Source: Leptolinea sp. HRD-7
GTDB taxonomy: Bacteria > Chloroflexota > Anaerolineae > Anaerolineales > Anaerolineaceae
Assembly (NCBI GenBank): GCA_024363285.1
Contig: AP024710.1
Coordinates: 2,264,001 to 2,328,000 of the forward strand
DNA: 64,000 nt
Direction of reading: 5' to 3'
This document shows, in pieces, positions 54,034 to 62,123 of this stretch. Position numbers and translations under genes: made by a program. Numbering within the stretch: position 1 is the first letter of the stretch; the number at the start of each line of letters is the position of its first letter. The notes below the pieces were generated by a model. That model did no database searches and had not been told where the DNA came from. It saw only the letters and a list, made by a program, of their open reading frames with translations.

Positions 54034-54106
54034 TGGACCTGGAGGGATTCGAACCCTCGGCCTCTTCAGTGCGATTGAAGCGCGCTCCCAACTGCGCTAC
54101 AGGCCC
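54034..54106 (-). tRNA. tRNA-Ala (anticodon CGC)
   Basis: Cloverleaf on the - strand: acceptor GGGCCTG/CAGGTCC, D-stem GCGC/GCGC, anticodon stem CTTCA/TGAAG with loop ATCGCAC (CGC, reads GCG), T-arm GAGGG-TTCGAAT-CCCTC, discriminator A. CCA is not encoded. It is very like the next tRNA-Ala in the D-arm, so they are paralogues. Confidence 0.94.
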
Positions 54107-54123
54107 GTTACCAGAGTGATTGC

Positions 54124-54152
54124 ATTTTACTTGAGGGGTAGGGTCTTGTCAA
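54124..54152 (-). promoter_or_regulatory. Promoter of the tRNA-Ala pair and leuS
   Basis: On the - strand: TTGACA (54152-54147), a 17-base spacer and TAAAAT (54129-54124). A consensus -35 and near-consensus -10, 17 bases before the first tRNA. It probably drives both tRNAs, the T-box and leuS, since no other promoter is evident before leuS. Confidence 0.8.
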
Positions 54153-54218
54153 GAGTTCGCTTAGGGTTTTTGTTGCCCAAAAAAGCCTTAATTTATGGGA
54201 ACTCTCACACGTTAAAAT

Positions 54219-54262
54219 AAAAAGGACCTGTTCAAATTGTCCTTAATGAACAGTTCCTTTTT
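54219..54262. terminator. Two-way terminator hairpin with no gene to end
   Basis: A 16-base stem with one mismatch (54219-54234 against 54247-54262), 12-base loop, A-run left and T-run right. Neither neighbour points at it: the tRNAs run leftward away from it and the propeller gene runs rightward away. A rival stem AAGGAC/GTCCTT (54222-54227 with 54239-54244) shares bases with it. Confidence 0.75.
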
Positions 54263-54300
54263 TCGCCGTCCCCTAACGGCAGGAGTAATTAAATCCTCTG
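54219..54300 (-). ncRNA. Candidate small RNA
   Basis: On the - strand, the orphan terminator would close a short transcript holding a GCCGT/ACGGC hairpin (about 54264-54282) and an AGGA/TCCT pair. A perfect TTGACA lies upstream at 54333-54328, but the -10 is poor (TAAAAA only 14 bases on), so the promoter is unsure. No known RNA family is recognised. Confidence 0.3.
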
Positions 54301-54480
54301 CTGTTGATTTTTATCTGATTTTTATCCTGTCAATGTTCATATATAGTAAAATTGCTAATCGCAACGATGCTTTGCTGTTTTTCACTGAAGCGGGGAAACG
54401 TACCTGACGAAATTCTTAAATCAGTATAAAGAATTGCGAAAAATAAAACGGCAAAAAAACTGCAAATATCTGGCAAATAT

Positions 54481-56616
54481 ATGAACCTAAATATAAACAT
54501 GGAAACCTTTACAATTTCATACGATATTGTTTATCCAATATTAAAAAAGTTTTATGACGATAGTGTGTTAGAAGCTTCAGAATTACAGAATCTGGCGCTT
54601 GTTCAGATTTGTCGTAAAAACAATCCACTATACTCAACCAGTCAAGCCATCCGTTTTGTTTTTACCGATGTTCTGAAAACTTTACAAAATGGTTCTGAAA
54701 AACAGGAATTTTATGCTTACATATTAAAAGGCCGATTCTGGGATGAATATTCCATAACGAAAATGATCACATCTGACCGCCTAAATCAGATGCCGCAAAG
54801 AACATTTTCAAATGAGCAAAAAAAGGCAATCAATGCTTTTTGCCAGATTCTTATTTCGCAGGAACAAAAATGTCGTAAAGAATACCCGGAATATAGTGGC
54901 TTTTCTGCTATTCAAAAAAATCCTGTTTTGTCCTCTGATGAAAAGCATAATCAGAATAACGGGGTTACATTCTCTTCAACAAAAAAAATGGAGAAGAGTA
55001 TCAGAATACTACTGGCAACAATTGGTGTTCTGGTACTCCTGGTAATGATACTTTCGTTAAAATCGATTAGCGATATCAAATCAATTGCCATTATTCCCAC
55101 TCCGACTTCTATAGAACAAAAAAACGCTGCTGACTCTGCTAAAGCTACTGCGCTCCCCATTTTTTGCCAGGAGAAAGAAATATCTCCTGTTGTAGTGACG
55201 GATCCTCAGTTTATGCGCAGCCAGGGATTGATCACATTTGACAAAGTATCAAACCCGGGAATTATCAATAATAAGGTGCGTTCCTTATACGCTGTGCAGA
55301 ATGGGTTATGGATAGGGTACTTCGCCACTGACCAGGATTCAGCCAGCGGTGTTAGTTTTTATGACCGGGAGCACAAAAGACTGTTAAATTGCAGCCAGAT
55401 AGGTGTTACAGACGGTCAAAATGTCAACGATATTGTGATAGACCACGCTGATTTAGTCTGGGTGGGAATGGAGAAGGGGGGAATTGCCCGTTACGACGGA
55501 AAAACCTGGCGGTTATACACAACGGCTGATGGGTTGCCTTCAGAATGGATATACGGTCTTTATGTTGATGATGAAAATTACATCTGGGCCGCCACATTTA
55601 AAGGTGTGGCCAAATTTGACGGAAATCAATGGCATACCATTTATTCAGTGGAAAATGGAAGCCTGGTAAATGATCGTGTGCACGTTATTACCATGGATAG
55701 CGAAAAGAATATCTGGATCGGCTATATTGAAAATGGTGTCAGTGTGTATCACCCATCCAGTAAAACATGGGAGCATTTTTCCGCTGCCGAAAATGGACTT
55801 TCTGGTAATAAAATTCGCAATATTATGGTACAGAATTCAGCGGATAGTGGTGTAGATACTGTTTGGATTGCTACATTCGACAATGGGTTAAGTCAGTATA
55901 AAAATGGGGTATGGGCGGCTTTTACAGAGAAAGATGGAATTCCATCAAATCGATTACTTGATGTAGCTTTGGATAAGTATCACCGTGTGTGGGTAGCGAC
56001 CGAAAAAGGTACAGCCTTCCTGCAAAATAACACATGGAAAACATACGACAACCTTGAAACCTTTAACCTGGCTTTTGGGATTAATTGTGCGGGAAAAACA
56101 AATTATTGTATGGATGATGAAAATGTGTTTACTGGAACCAGTAAGCTAGGTTTTACTCATTCGAAAATTCCTCTCCCTGATGCCGGATTAGAAGTTCTCT
56201 CGGTTTGTTTTGTCAGGGAAGACAAATCTGAAGTATGTCCCGACCTCATAAAGGATCTGGCAAACAACACTGTCATCGCGAATTATCCAGAGACCTTAAA
56301 ATCTGGAGACAAATTCTTCATGAAAGTAACGGTTTCCCCGTTCAAGCCTTATCAATTACTTGAGAGCCGTGGTGATCAATTGATCAATATTGACGCGGAT
56401 GAAACCCGATTATTTGGCACTTTTCCTCGAATTCCGGTCTCAGGTTCAGTTGACTCTGGTCAAAATTTCACATTTTTTGATACGAATAATCCGTTCGTTG
56501 TACCTGCTTTGGAGGATACTACTTCTAACACATTCACCAGCACCTGGCGAATGTGGATGCATACGAGACTGATCGGGCCGAACATCCGGATTTCATTTAC
56601 AGTCAAACCCGGTTGA
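54481..56616 (+). CDS. Membrane protein: HTH-like cytosolic domain, one helix, outside Reg_prop propeller
   Basis: 711 residues. A helical N-terminal domain (1-165) contains LKGRFWDEYSITKMITSDRL, then MPQRTFSNEQKKAINAF, a pattern like the sigma-4-type helix-turn-helix regions of Chloroflexota regulators (inferred by eye). One membrane helix (174-194) is followed outside by a two-component-regulator propeller (about 255-540): repeats such as LWIGYFATD, VWVGMEKGG, IWAATFKG, IWIGYIENG, VWIATFDNG and VWVATEKGT. A beta-sandwich ends the protein. This could be a ToxR-like sensor-regulator. No ribosome site is seen; ATG 54499 is an alternative start. Confidence 0.75.
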   Translation: MNLNINMETFTISYDIVYPILKKFYDDSVLEASELQNLALVQICRKNNPLYSTSQAIRFVFTDVLKTLQNGSEKQEFYAYILKGRFWDEYSITKMITSDRLNQMPQRTFSNEQKKAINAFCQILISQEQKCRKEYPEYSGFSAIQKNPVLSSDEKHNQNNGVTFSSTKKMEKSIRILLATIGVLVLLVMILSLKSISDIKSIAIIPTPTSIEQKNAADSAKATALPIFCQEKEISPVVVTDPQFMRSQGLITFDKVSNPGIINNKVRSLYAVQNGLWIGYFATDQDSASGVSFYDREHKRLLNCSQIGVTDGQNVNDIVIDHADLVWVGMEKGGIARYDGKTWRLYTTADGLPSEWIYGLYVDDENYIWAATFKGVAKFDGNQWHTIYSVENGSLVNDRVHVITMDSEKNIWIGYIENGVSVYHPSSKTWEHFSAAENGLSGNKIRNIMVQNSADSGVDTVWIATFDNGLSQYKNGVWAAFTEKDGIPSNRLLDVALDKYHRVWVATEKGTAFLQNNTWKTYDNLETFNLAFGINCAGKTNYCMDDENVFTGTSKLGFTHSKIPLPDAGLEVLSVCFVREDKSEVCPDLIKDLANNTVIANYPETLKSGDKFFMKVTVSPFKPYQLLESRGDQLINIDADETRLFGTFPRIPVSGSVDSGQNFTFFDTNNPFVVPALEDTTSNTFTSTWRMWMHTRLIGPNIRISFTVKPG

Positions 56617-56625
56617 TAACAGCGT

Positions 56626-58053
56626 TTACTGTACCACTCCTTTTCTTGCCCAATCTGCTCCAATTACCAATGTAATATCCATTGGTGAATCGGGTATGTA
56701 TTTTACATAAATTTGGTTTGAATCCACTCCGAAAACTTCTGAAAGGTAACGCGTGGTATATACTGTGGTGGTATAGCTGCGAATTATGGTTGTTGTAGAT
56801 GAACCGGTGGCCGGGGCAACTGAAACAACATTAATTCCTTTGCCGCGTAGAAATTCGGCGGTTTTCTCTCCCAGTCCTTCTATCCGGCTGGCGTCACTGA
56901 TCTCCACCCGGGCGCCCTCTTCTTTGAGAATGGTTTCCCAATCGTCACCAAATTGAAGGCTTCCTTCAGATGTTCCAGTGGCGAAAATTGAATCGCGCAA
57001 TTCATGGATCTTTAATGGGTTGGGTACGAGGATATCCAGACCGTCGGGTGATTTGGCAAAGTTGACCATGTGCGTGTCAATCACGCCTTTTTTGATATTC
57101 TCCGGTGGAATGGATTGCGCCAGATACGCCAGTCGGATAATGTCATCCAGTGTCAAGTTTGTTTTAATCCCTTTTGACAGACTGGCATACAGCTCAGGTG
57201 CTTTTGCGACCAGAGTGGGGAGCATATTCAGGTTCACCACCTGATTGCGGATAGCCATCATAACTTCCTGTTGACGTTGCGCGCGGTCAAAGTCATCAAA
57301 TTCGGTGTAACGGTTGCGCGCGTATGCCAGTGTCACAGCACCGCTGAGGGTTTGCGTTCCCGGTTCAAGAATAATGGTGTTGCCGGGTCCGACAGGATCC
57401 ACCTTGATTGCTTTCTTAATCTTCATATCAAGGCCGCCCAGAGCGTCAATAAACTCAACAAAGGTATTGAAATTGATCTGGGCATAATAATCGATCGGAA
57501 CACCCAGAAAATTTTCCACGGTTTGCCGGGCCAGCTCAGGGCCGCCGCCGGGAAGTTGATAACGTTCTCCGAGGAAGTAGGCCGTATTGATCTTGTAGTA
57601 GTCAAAACCCGGGATGATCGTCCATATATCACGGGGGATGGACATCATGCCGGCGGTTTTTGACAGTGGATCCACGGTTAGAAGGATCATTGAATCAGAA
57701 CGCGGAGTGTCACCTGCTTCCCAGTCTCGGTAATCTAAACCCAAAAGAAGGACTGTGACACGTTTTGTCCCGTTCCATTGGATGGGAGTCGGTTGGATTT
57801 CCGCGGGAATGTTCACAATCCGGGTTGGAATGGCTGTTTCACCAGGAAGGGGAGTAGGATAGTCAGTTTTTAATGGATCAACATTGAGCAGAGGATTCCC
57901 CGGGAGTGGGGTGATATTCCATGAAATGACCAGCGCCCGCACAATGGTAAAAGAAACCAGCGCGGCTGTCACAGTAAAAATGGCGATAATGATCTGGATG
58001 ATCAGGGTGACTATATCGAAGGTTCTGCGGACTTTTACAGGCTGAGTATCCAT
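56626..58053 (-). CDS. LytR-CpsA-Psr (LCP) family protein with LytR_C domain
   Basis: 475 residues. One N-terminal membrane helix (about 15-42), a Pro/Thr-rich linker, the LCP domain (about 95-270) with VLLLGLDYR, PRSDSMILLTVDP, MSIPRD and the YARNRYTEFDDFDRAQRQQ arginine block, then a LytR_C domain at 360-475. LCP enzymes join polyprenyl-diphosphate-linked glycans to peptidoglycan, which fits the polysaccharide locus in this window. It is convergent with the propeller gene, 9 bases apart. Confidence 0.92.
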   Translation of the reverse strand: MDTQPVKVRRTFDIVTLIIQIIIAIFTVTAALVSFTIVRALVISWNITPLPGNPLLNVDPLKTDYPTPLPGETAIPTRIVNIPAEIQPTPIQWNGTKRVTVLLLGLDYRDWEAGDTPRSDSMILLTVDPLSKTAGMMSIPRDIWTIIPGFDYYKINTAYFLGERYQLPGGGPELARQTVENFLGVPIDYYAQINFNTFVEFIDALGGLDMKIKKAIKVDPVGPGNTIILEPGTQTLSGAVTLAYARNRYTEFDDFDRAQRQQEVMMAIRNQVVNLNMLPTLVAKAPELYASLSKGIKTNLTLDDIIRLAYLAQSIPPENIKKGVIDTHMVNFAKSPDGLDILVPNPLKIHELRDSIFATGTSEGSLQFGDDWETILKEEGARVEISDASRIEGLGEKTAEFLRGKGINVVSVAPATGSSTTTIIRSYTTTVYTTRYLSEVFGVDSNQIYVKYIPDSPMDITLVIGADWARKGVVQ

Positions 58054-58134
58054 ACGCCGATTCTACCCCCAATTTTTGATTGGGAATAATCCGCGATATC
58101 TTATCTGGTATTACAGGAAAATCACTCTACACAA

Positions 58135-58749
58135 TTAGAGCGCAGCGAAGATATCCTCATCCGATATGGCACCGTGACGGGTTATTATGGGCGGTTCCAC
58201 ACTGCAATCCACGATGGTTGACGGGATACCGCCGGTCACTTTACCGCCATCCAGTATCAGGTCAATACGCGTGTCCAATTGCGCGAGAACATCCTCCGCG
58301 GAAAGCGGGTTGGCTTGACCACTCAGGTTTGCCGATGTAACCGCCAGTGGGCCGCAGTGGTGTAACACGGTCAATACAGGTTCGTAGTCTGGCATCCGGA
58401 CAGCTACTGTAGGGCCACTGGAAAGGTTCTCCGGCAGTTCTGGCTGCCGGGGAACTATCAAAGTAAGACCGCCAGGCCAGAATTTATCTGCCAGCTTTCG
58501 CGCGGATTCTGGTACTGTTGAGGCTACCTGATCAAGGTGCTCCTTTTTTCCAATTAGAACTGGGATGGCTTTGGTCATATCACGGCCCTTAGCCTGGTAG
58601 ATTCGGTCAATAGCGGAACGCGAATGCAGGTCAGCGGCCAACCCATAAACGGTATCGGTTGGAAAAGCCACCAGTCCACCAGCCTGGATTACCAGTAAGG
58701 CTTCTTTTAGCGAGTTGAAAGAATTAATCGGTAGAACCCGGGTTTTCAT
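58135..58749 (-). CDS. Threonylcarbamoyl-AMP synthase (Sua5/YrdC/TsaC type)
   Basis: 204 residues from the ATG at 58749, which has GAGGT 7 bases upstream; a GTG at 58758 is possible. The YrdC fold shows FPTDTVYGLAAD, the KGRDMTKAIPVLI nucleotide-binding block, GLTLIVPR and TSANLSG. It makes threonylcarbamoyl-AMP from threonine, bicarbonate and ATP for the t6A37 tRNA modification. No C-terminal Sua5 domain is present. It overlaps the EamA gene by 26 bases and belongs to the prfA-prmC cluster. Confidence 0.93.
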   Translation of the reverse strand: MKTRVLPINSFNSLKEALLVIQAGGLVAFPTDTVYGLAADLHSRSAIDRIYQAKGRDMTKAIPVLIGKKEHLDQVASTVPESARKLADKFWPGGLTLIVPRQPELPENLSSGPTVAVRMPDYEPVLTVLHHCGPLAVTSANLSGQANPLSAEDVLAQLDTRIDLILDGGKVTGGIPSTIVDCSVEPPIITRHGAISDEDIFAAL

Positions 58750-59638
58750 CAAAAACACCTCGATTGATATTAATAATGTCTTGTGTGATCAATACACCAA
58801 TTATGGCGATCATTCCGCCGGAAATCTGAAGTATGGATACTGGTTCTCCGGTCAAAACCGACAAAGCCAGACCGATGATGGGGATCAGGTTAATAAACGG
58901 GGCAGCCTGAGATGCTTCCATTTTACTCAAACCAAGATTCCACAAAAAATACGCCAGAGCCGATGCAAATACTCCCAGATATATCAACGCACCCCATGCG
59001 GGAAGTGTGATAATCGGAATTCCTTCCCGCGAAATTTCCCATATAGCTAATGGAAGCAGGTAAATGACACCGGAATAAAAGCTGGCTGTTGTACTTACCA
59101 GAGGATCAATCCCTTCGGGTAACTTGCGGCTTTGGATATTATAGATGGACCAACTTACAACACTGGCAATGATCAGCAAGTTACCGATCATAGTAGCTGA
59201 ACCTGCATCAGAGGGATTGCCGGATATCAGTAATATTCCCGCTATAGACAGACCGATCCCGATGGAATGGGGTGTAGTGATTTTCTCTTTGAGAATAACT
59301 ACGGATAGCAACGCGACCACGGCCGGTATAACTGCCTGGATCAAAGCGGCGTTTGCCGTCGATGAAAGAGAAAGCCCGATCGTTGCCGGTCCATAATACA
59401 GTGCGATACCTGTCAGGCCATACAGGAGGTATTCTTTCTGGAAGATTATTGGTAGTCGGAATCCCTGTTTCAAGGCAAAAGGCGAAAGGGCGATCACCGA
59501 GATAATTAAACGCAAGGTGACTACCAGAAAAGGACTGATTGTGTCCATCAAAGATTTCGTGATCACAAATGTTGAGCCCCAGATAGTGGAAGCCGCGATA
59601 AGGGCAAAAATTCCGGTTGAAAAGGGTCTTTTTTTCAA
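58724..59638 (-). CDS. EamA-family DMT transporter
   Basis: 304 residues with ten membrane helices in two EamA repeats: the first opens at AASTIWGSTFVITKSL, the second near GNLLIIASVVSWSIYNIQSRKL. The family exports or imports small metabolites such as amino acids or nucleotides; the substrate is unknown. The TTG at 59638 gives the full first helix and has only a weak ribosome site. It sits inside the prfA-prmC-tsaC cluster, which is usually uninterrupted in bacteria that have it. Confidence 0.88.
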   Translation of the reverse strand: MKKRPFSTGIFALIAASTIWGSTFVITKSLMDTISPFLVVTLRLIISVIALSPFALKQGFRLPIIFQKEYLLYGLTGIALYYGPATIGLSLSSTANAALIQAVIPAVVALLSVVILKEKITTPHSIGIGLSIAGILLISGNPSDAGSATMIGNLLIIASVVSWSIYNIQSRKLPEGIDPLVSTTASFYSGVIYLLPLAIWEISREGIPIITLPAWGALIYLGVFASALAYFLWNLGLSKMEASQAAPFINLIPIIGLALSVLTGEPVSILQISGGMIAIIGVLITQDIININRGVFDENPGSTD

Positions 59639-59659
59639 TGTTGAGTACCAGTTTCTTTT

Positions 59660-60529
59660 CTATATCTGAATGGAAATTAGACGGTCTAATCCCGCAAGGT
59701 CTTTTGTCAATGTCATTTTTGCCTGTGGAAAAAATCGATGAGCTGCCTGTAGCGCTCTTTCGCCCTGTGAGGCTTCTATTTCCAACAATATCAATCCGCC
59801 TTGGTTAATCCGGTCTTGCGTCTGCTGAAGGAGTTCGATGATCAGAACCAGCCCATCAGGGCCGCCATCTAATGCCAGTCGGGGTTCATGCCGAGCGGCT
59901 GGCAAATTGTCGACCGTAGCTGAAGGAATATAAGGCAGGTTAGCGCATACCAGGTCATATTTTTCCGAATCACCTATGAGCAGGTTTCCCTGTCGTACGC
60001 GCATTCTGCTGGCGGTTCCATAAATTCGGGCATTTTGTTCTGTCACCTCCACCGCCAGAGGGTCTATATCCACGGCTGTCATCAGCAAATCCGGTACTTC
60101 TGCGGCTAACGTTACCGCGATACAGCCGGTTCCACTGCCAATATCTATGGCTTTTCGTCTTTCGGGATTTAAACGCAACCAGGAGATGGCAGCTTCCACC
60201 AGTAATTCTGTTTCAGGACGCGGTACCAACAAGCCGGGGCGAACATAAAATGTGCGGCCGTAGAAATCGCGATTACCGGTAATATACGCGAAAGGATAGC
60301 CTTCAGAAAGCCGGTTGACAATATCATTCATTTCACGAAGAATCTCATCTGGAATTGTGTGTTCCGGATGAGCGATAACCCATGAACGCGGCATATTCAA
60401 CGCGTGAGACGCAGTCAATTGTGCTTCAAGGGTAGCCGAATCACTAACCGGTCGCATCCGGAGGCTGGCTTTTTTCAGCCACTCTCCAAGTTGATTATTC
60501 GTTGGAAGCAGCGAGTCGTTCGGCTTCAT
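59660..60529 (-). CDS. prmC: Release factor glutamine methyltransferase
   Basis: 289 residues from the ATG at 60529; longer in-frame starts lie inside prfA. It overlaps prfA by 35 bases. N-terminal helical domain, then a Rossmann methyltransferase domain with DIGSGTGCIAVTLA (SAM motif I), PRPETELLVE and an active-site loop that reads NLPYIP where NPPY is usual. It methylates the GGQ glutamine of release factors. Position after prfA makes the call secure. Confidence 0.92.
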   Translation of the reverse strand: MKPNDSLLPTNNQLGEWLKKASLRMRPVSDSATLEAQLTASHALNMPRSWVIAHPEHTIPDEILREMNDIVNRLSEGYPFAYITGNRDFYGRTFYVRPGLLVPRPETELLVEAAISWLRLNPERRKAIDIGSGTGCIAVTLAAEVPDLLMTAVDIDPLAVEVTEQNARIYGTASRMRVRQGNLLIGDSEKYDLVCANLPYIPSATVDNLPAARHEPRLALDGGPDGLVLIIELLQQTQDRINQGGLILLEIEASQGERALQAAHRFFPQAKMTLTKDLAGLDRLISIQI

Positions 60530-61556
60530 CGCGCATCGACAGTTCATCAATAAACACATCGAGTTCACCATCCAACACACCGCTAATGTTGAACGATGAC
60601 ACGTTGATCCGGTGATCTGTTATACGCGATTGAGGGAAGTTATACGTGCGGATCTTTTCGGATCGTTCTCCGGTGCCTACCTGTGAACGACGGTCTGCTT
60701 CCAGATTGGCGATACGTTTTTGTTCTTCAATATCATATAAACGGGCGCGTAAAATGCTTAATGCCCGTAATTTATTCTGCAATTGTGATCTTTCATCCTG
60801 GCAGGCGACAACCAACCCGGTGGGGAAATGTGTGATCCGGATAGCCGTAGAGTTCTTTTGAACGTTCTGTCCGCCTGCTCCGGCAGATTTAAATACATCG
60901 ATCTTGATGTCAGACTCAGGGATTTGAATATCGAGCTCATCGATCTCAGCCAGAACAGCCACGGTTACAGTTGAAGTGTGAATGCGACCGGATGATTCAG
61001 TCGCTGGAACACGCTGAACACGGTGTACCCCTGATTCCCATTTTAGGCGTGAATACGCCCCTTTGCCTTTAACCATGAAAATGATCTCTTTGTAACCACC
61101 GATACCGGTGTCATTCTGTGACATAACTTCAACTGACCAGTTTTTGCGTTCGGCATATCGGGTATACATACGAAAGAGTTCTGCCGCAAACAGCGCGGAT
61201 TCGTCACCACCGGTACCGGCACGAATTTCAACGATCACGTTGCGCTCATCTCGCGGATCTTTCGGCAAAAGAAGCGATTTTAATTCTTTTTCCAGTCCCT
61301 GGATGATCGGGATCAAATTTTCTAAGTCCGTTTCAGCGAGAGCGCGCAATTCATCATCCTCTTCCTGAAGGAGAATTTCTGCTTCTTCCCGCTGTTTGAT
61401 GGCCTGACGGTATTCCCGAGTTTTCAATACGATGGGTTCAATTTCAGCGCGTTCTTTGGCTAATTCTGTGGCGCGCTGATAGTCTTCACCAGTCTCTTCC
61501 AACAGGTGATTAATTTCGTTATAGCGTTCTTCGATTCCTATCAGTTTTTCGAGCAT
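60495..61556 (-). CDS. prfA: Peptide chain release factor 1
   Basis: 353 residues. An N-terminal coiled-coil domain, the RF1 stop-codon motif P-A-T in RVPATESSGRIHTS (which reads UAA and UAG), and the GGQ motif in GAGGQNVQKNSTAIR. The block after GGQ has NVQKN in place of the HVNTTDSA of E. coli. AGAGG precedes the ATG. It is the first gene of the prfA-prmC-EamA-tsaC run. Confidence 0.96.
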   Translation of the reverse strand: MLEKLIGIEERYNEINHLLEETGEDYQRATELAKERAEIEPIVLKTREYRQAIKQREEAEILLQEEDDELRALAETDLENLIPIIQGLEKELKSLLLPKDPRDERNVIVEIRAGTGGDESALFAAELFRMYTRYAERKNWSVEVMSQNDTGIGGYKEIIFMVKGKGAYSRLKWESGVHRVQRVPATESSGRIHTSTVTVAVLAEIDELDIQIPESDIKIDVFKSAGAGGQNVQKNSTAIRITHFPTGLVVACQDERSQLQNKLRALSILRARLYDIEEQKRIANLEADRRSQVGTGERSEKIRTYNFPQSRITDHRINVSSFNISGVLDGELDVFIDELSMRDEAERLAASNE

Positions 61557-61585
61557 ATGCCTCTTCCATTTAACTAGCGAAGGCG

Positions 61586-61594
61586 ATTATACCA
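61586..61594 (-). promoter_or_regulatory. Extended -10 promoter of prfA
   Basis: TGgTATAAT on the - strand (61594-61586), a perfect -10 with extended TG, about 30 bases before the prfA ATG. The -35 is poor. Confidence 0.6.
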
Positions 61595-61613
61595 CTGAGG
61601 GGAAAATTAATAG

Positions 61614-61643
61614 TTGACATAAATGGTAAAGGTTTTGTATACT
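61614..61643 (+). promoter_or_regulatory. Promoter of the Rrf2-cydAB operon
   Basis: TTGACA (61614-61619), an 18-base spacer and TATACT (61638-61643), 20 bases before the Rrf2 ATG. A likely target of autoregulation, though no clear palindrome covers it. Confidence 0.75.
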
Positions 61644-61663
61644 TTATGTGAAAGAATGCACAT

Positions 61664-62086
61664 ATGATCCGATTGAACCGAGAAACAGATTACAGCTTTC
61701 GAGTTGTTTTATGCCTGGCCCGGGCGGGTGACTCAGTGAGGCTATCAACTTCTCAGATACAAAAAGAAATGCACATTCCACCGTCATTTCTGCATCGAAT
61801 TATCGCGTCTTTGGGGCATTCAAATATTATCCTGACATTTCCCGGAAGAGAAGGGGGCGTGCAATTGGCCAGGCCTGCCAGCGAAATTTCATTGCTGGAT
61901 GTGTATGAAGCTGTAGAGGGTCCATTACAGATCTCTCAATGTTTTTCTGAAGAGTGTGACTGTCCTCTCGAGGTGACATGCCCTGTTCAAAAGTCTCTGA
62001 GACATATTCAGAAGGCCGTAGCGCGTGAATTTTCTTCCATCCATTTTGATCAGTTTAACCCTGAAACGGGTTTAATTCTTCCCTGA
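61664..62086 (+). CDS. Rrf2-family transcription factor, probable iron-sulfur sensor
   Basis: 140 residues. A winged HTH (1-75: SFRVVLCLAR, STSQIQKEMHIPPSFLHRII, GREGGVQLARP) is followed by a cysteine loop C93-x4-C98-x-C100-x5-C106 and a C-terminal helix. Rrf2 members such as IscR and NsrR hold an Fe-S cluster in this loop and sense oxygen, NO or redox state. It lies 37 bases upstream of cydA in the same direction, so it probably controls the oxidase genes. Confidence 0.88.
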   Translation: MIRLNRETDYSFRVVLCLARAGDSVRLSTSQIQKEMHIPPSFLHRIIASLGHSNIILTFPGREGGVQLARPASEISLLDVYEAVEGPLQISQCFSEECDCPLEVTCPVQKSLRHIQKAVAREFSSIHFDQFNPETGLILP

Positions 62087-62123
62087 GATTTAGTTTCACC
62101 CAATTTGAATTGAGGAGCGAAAG

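Larger units (their letters stand above)
54153..54480. other. 328-base intergenic region with no coding sequence seen
   Basis: It lies between the leftward tRNA-Ala promoter and the rightward propeller gene. It contains a strong terminator-like hairpin and a possible small RNA, listed separately. The part next to the propeller gene (about 54340-54480) is AT-rich; no good promoter or ribosome site is seen there. Confidence 0.5.

Noticed and set aside
53718-54119. A 133-codon + strand reading frame over the T-box and tRNA genes
   Set aside because: It is antisense to two clear tRNAs and a T-box leader, so it is a shadow.
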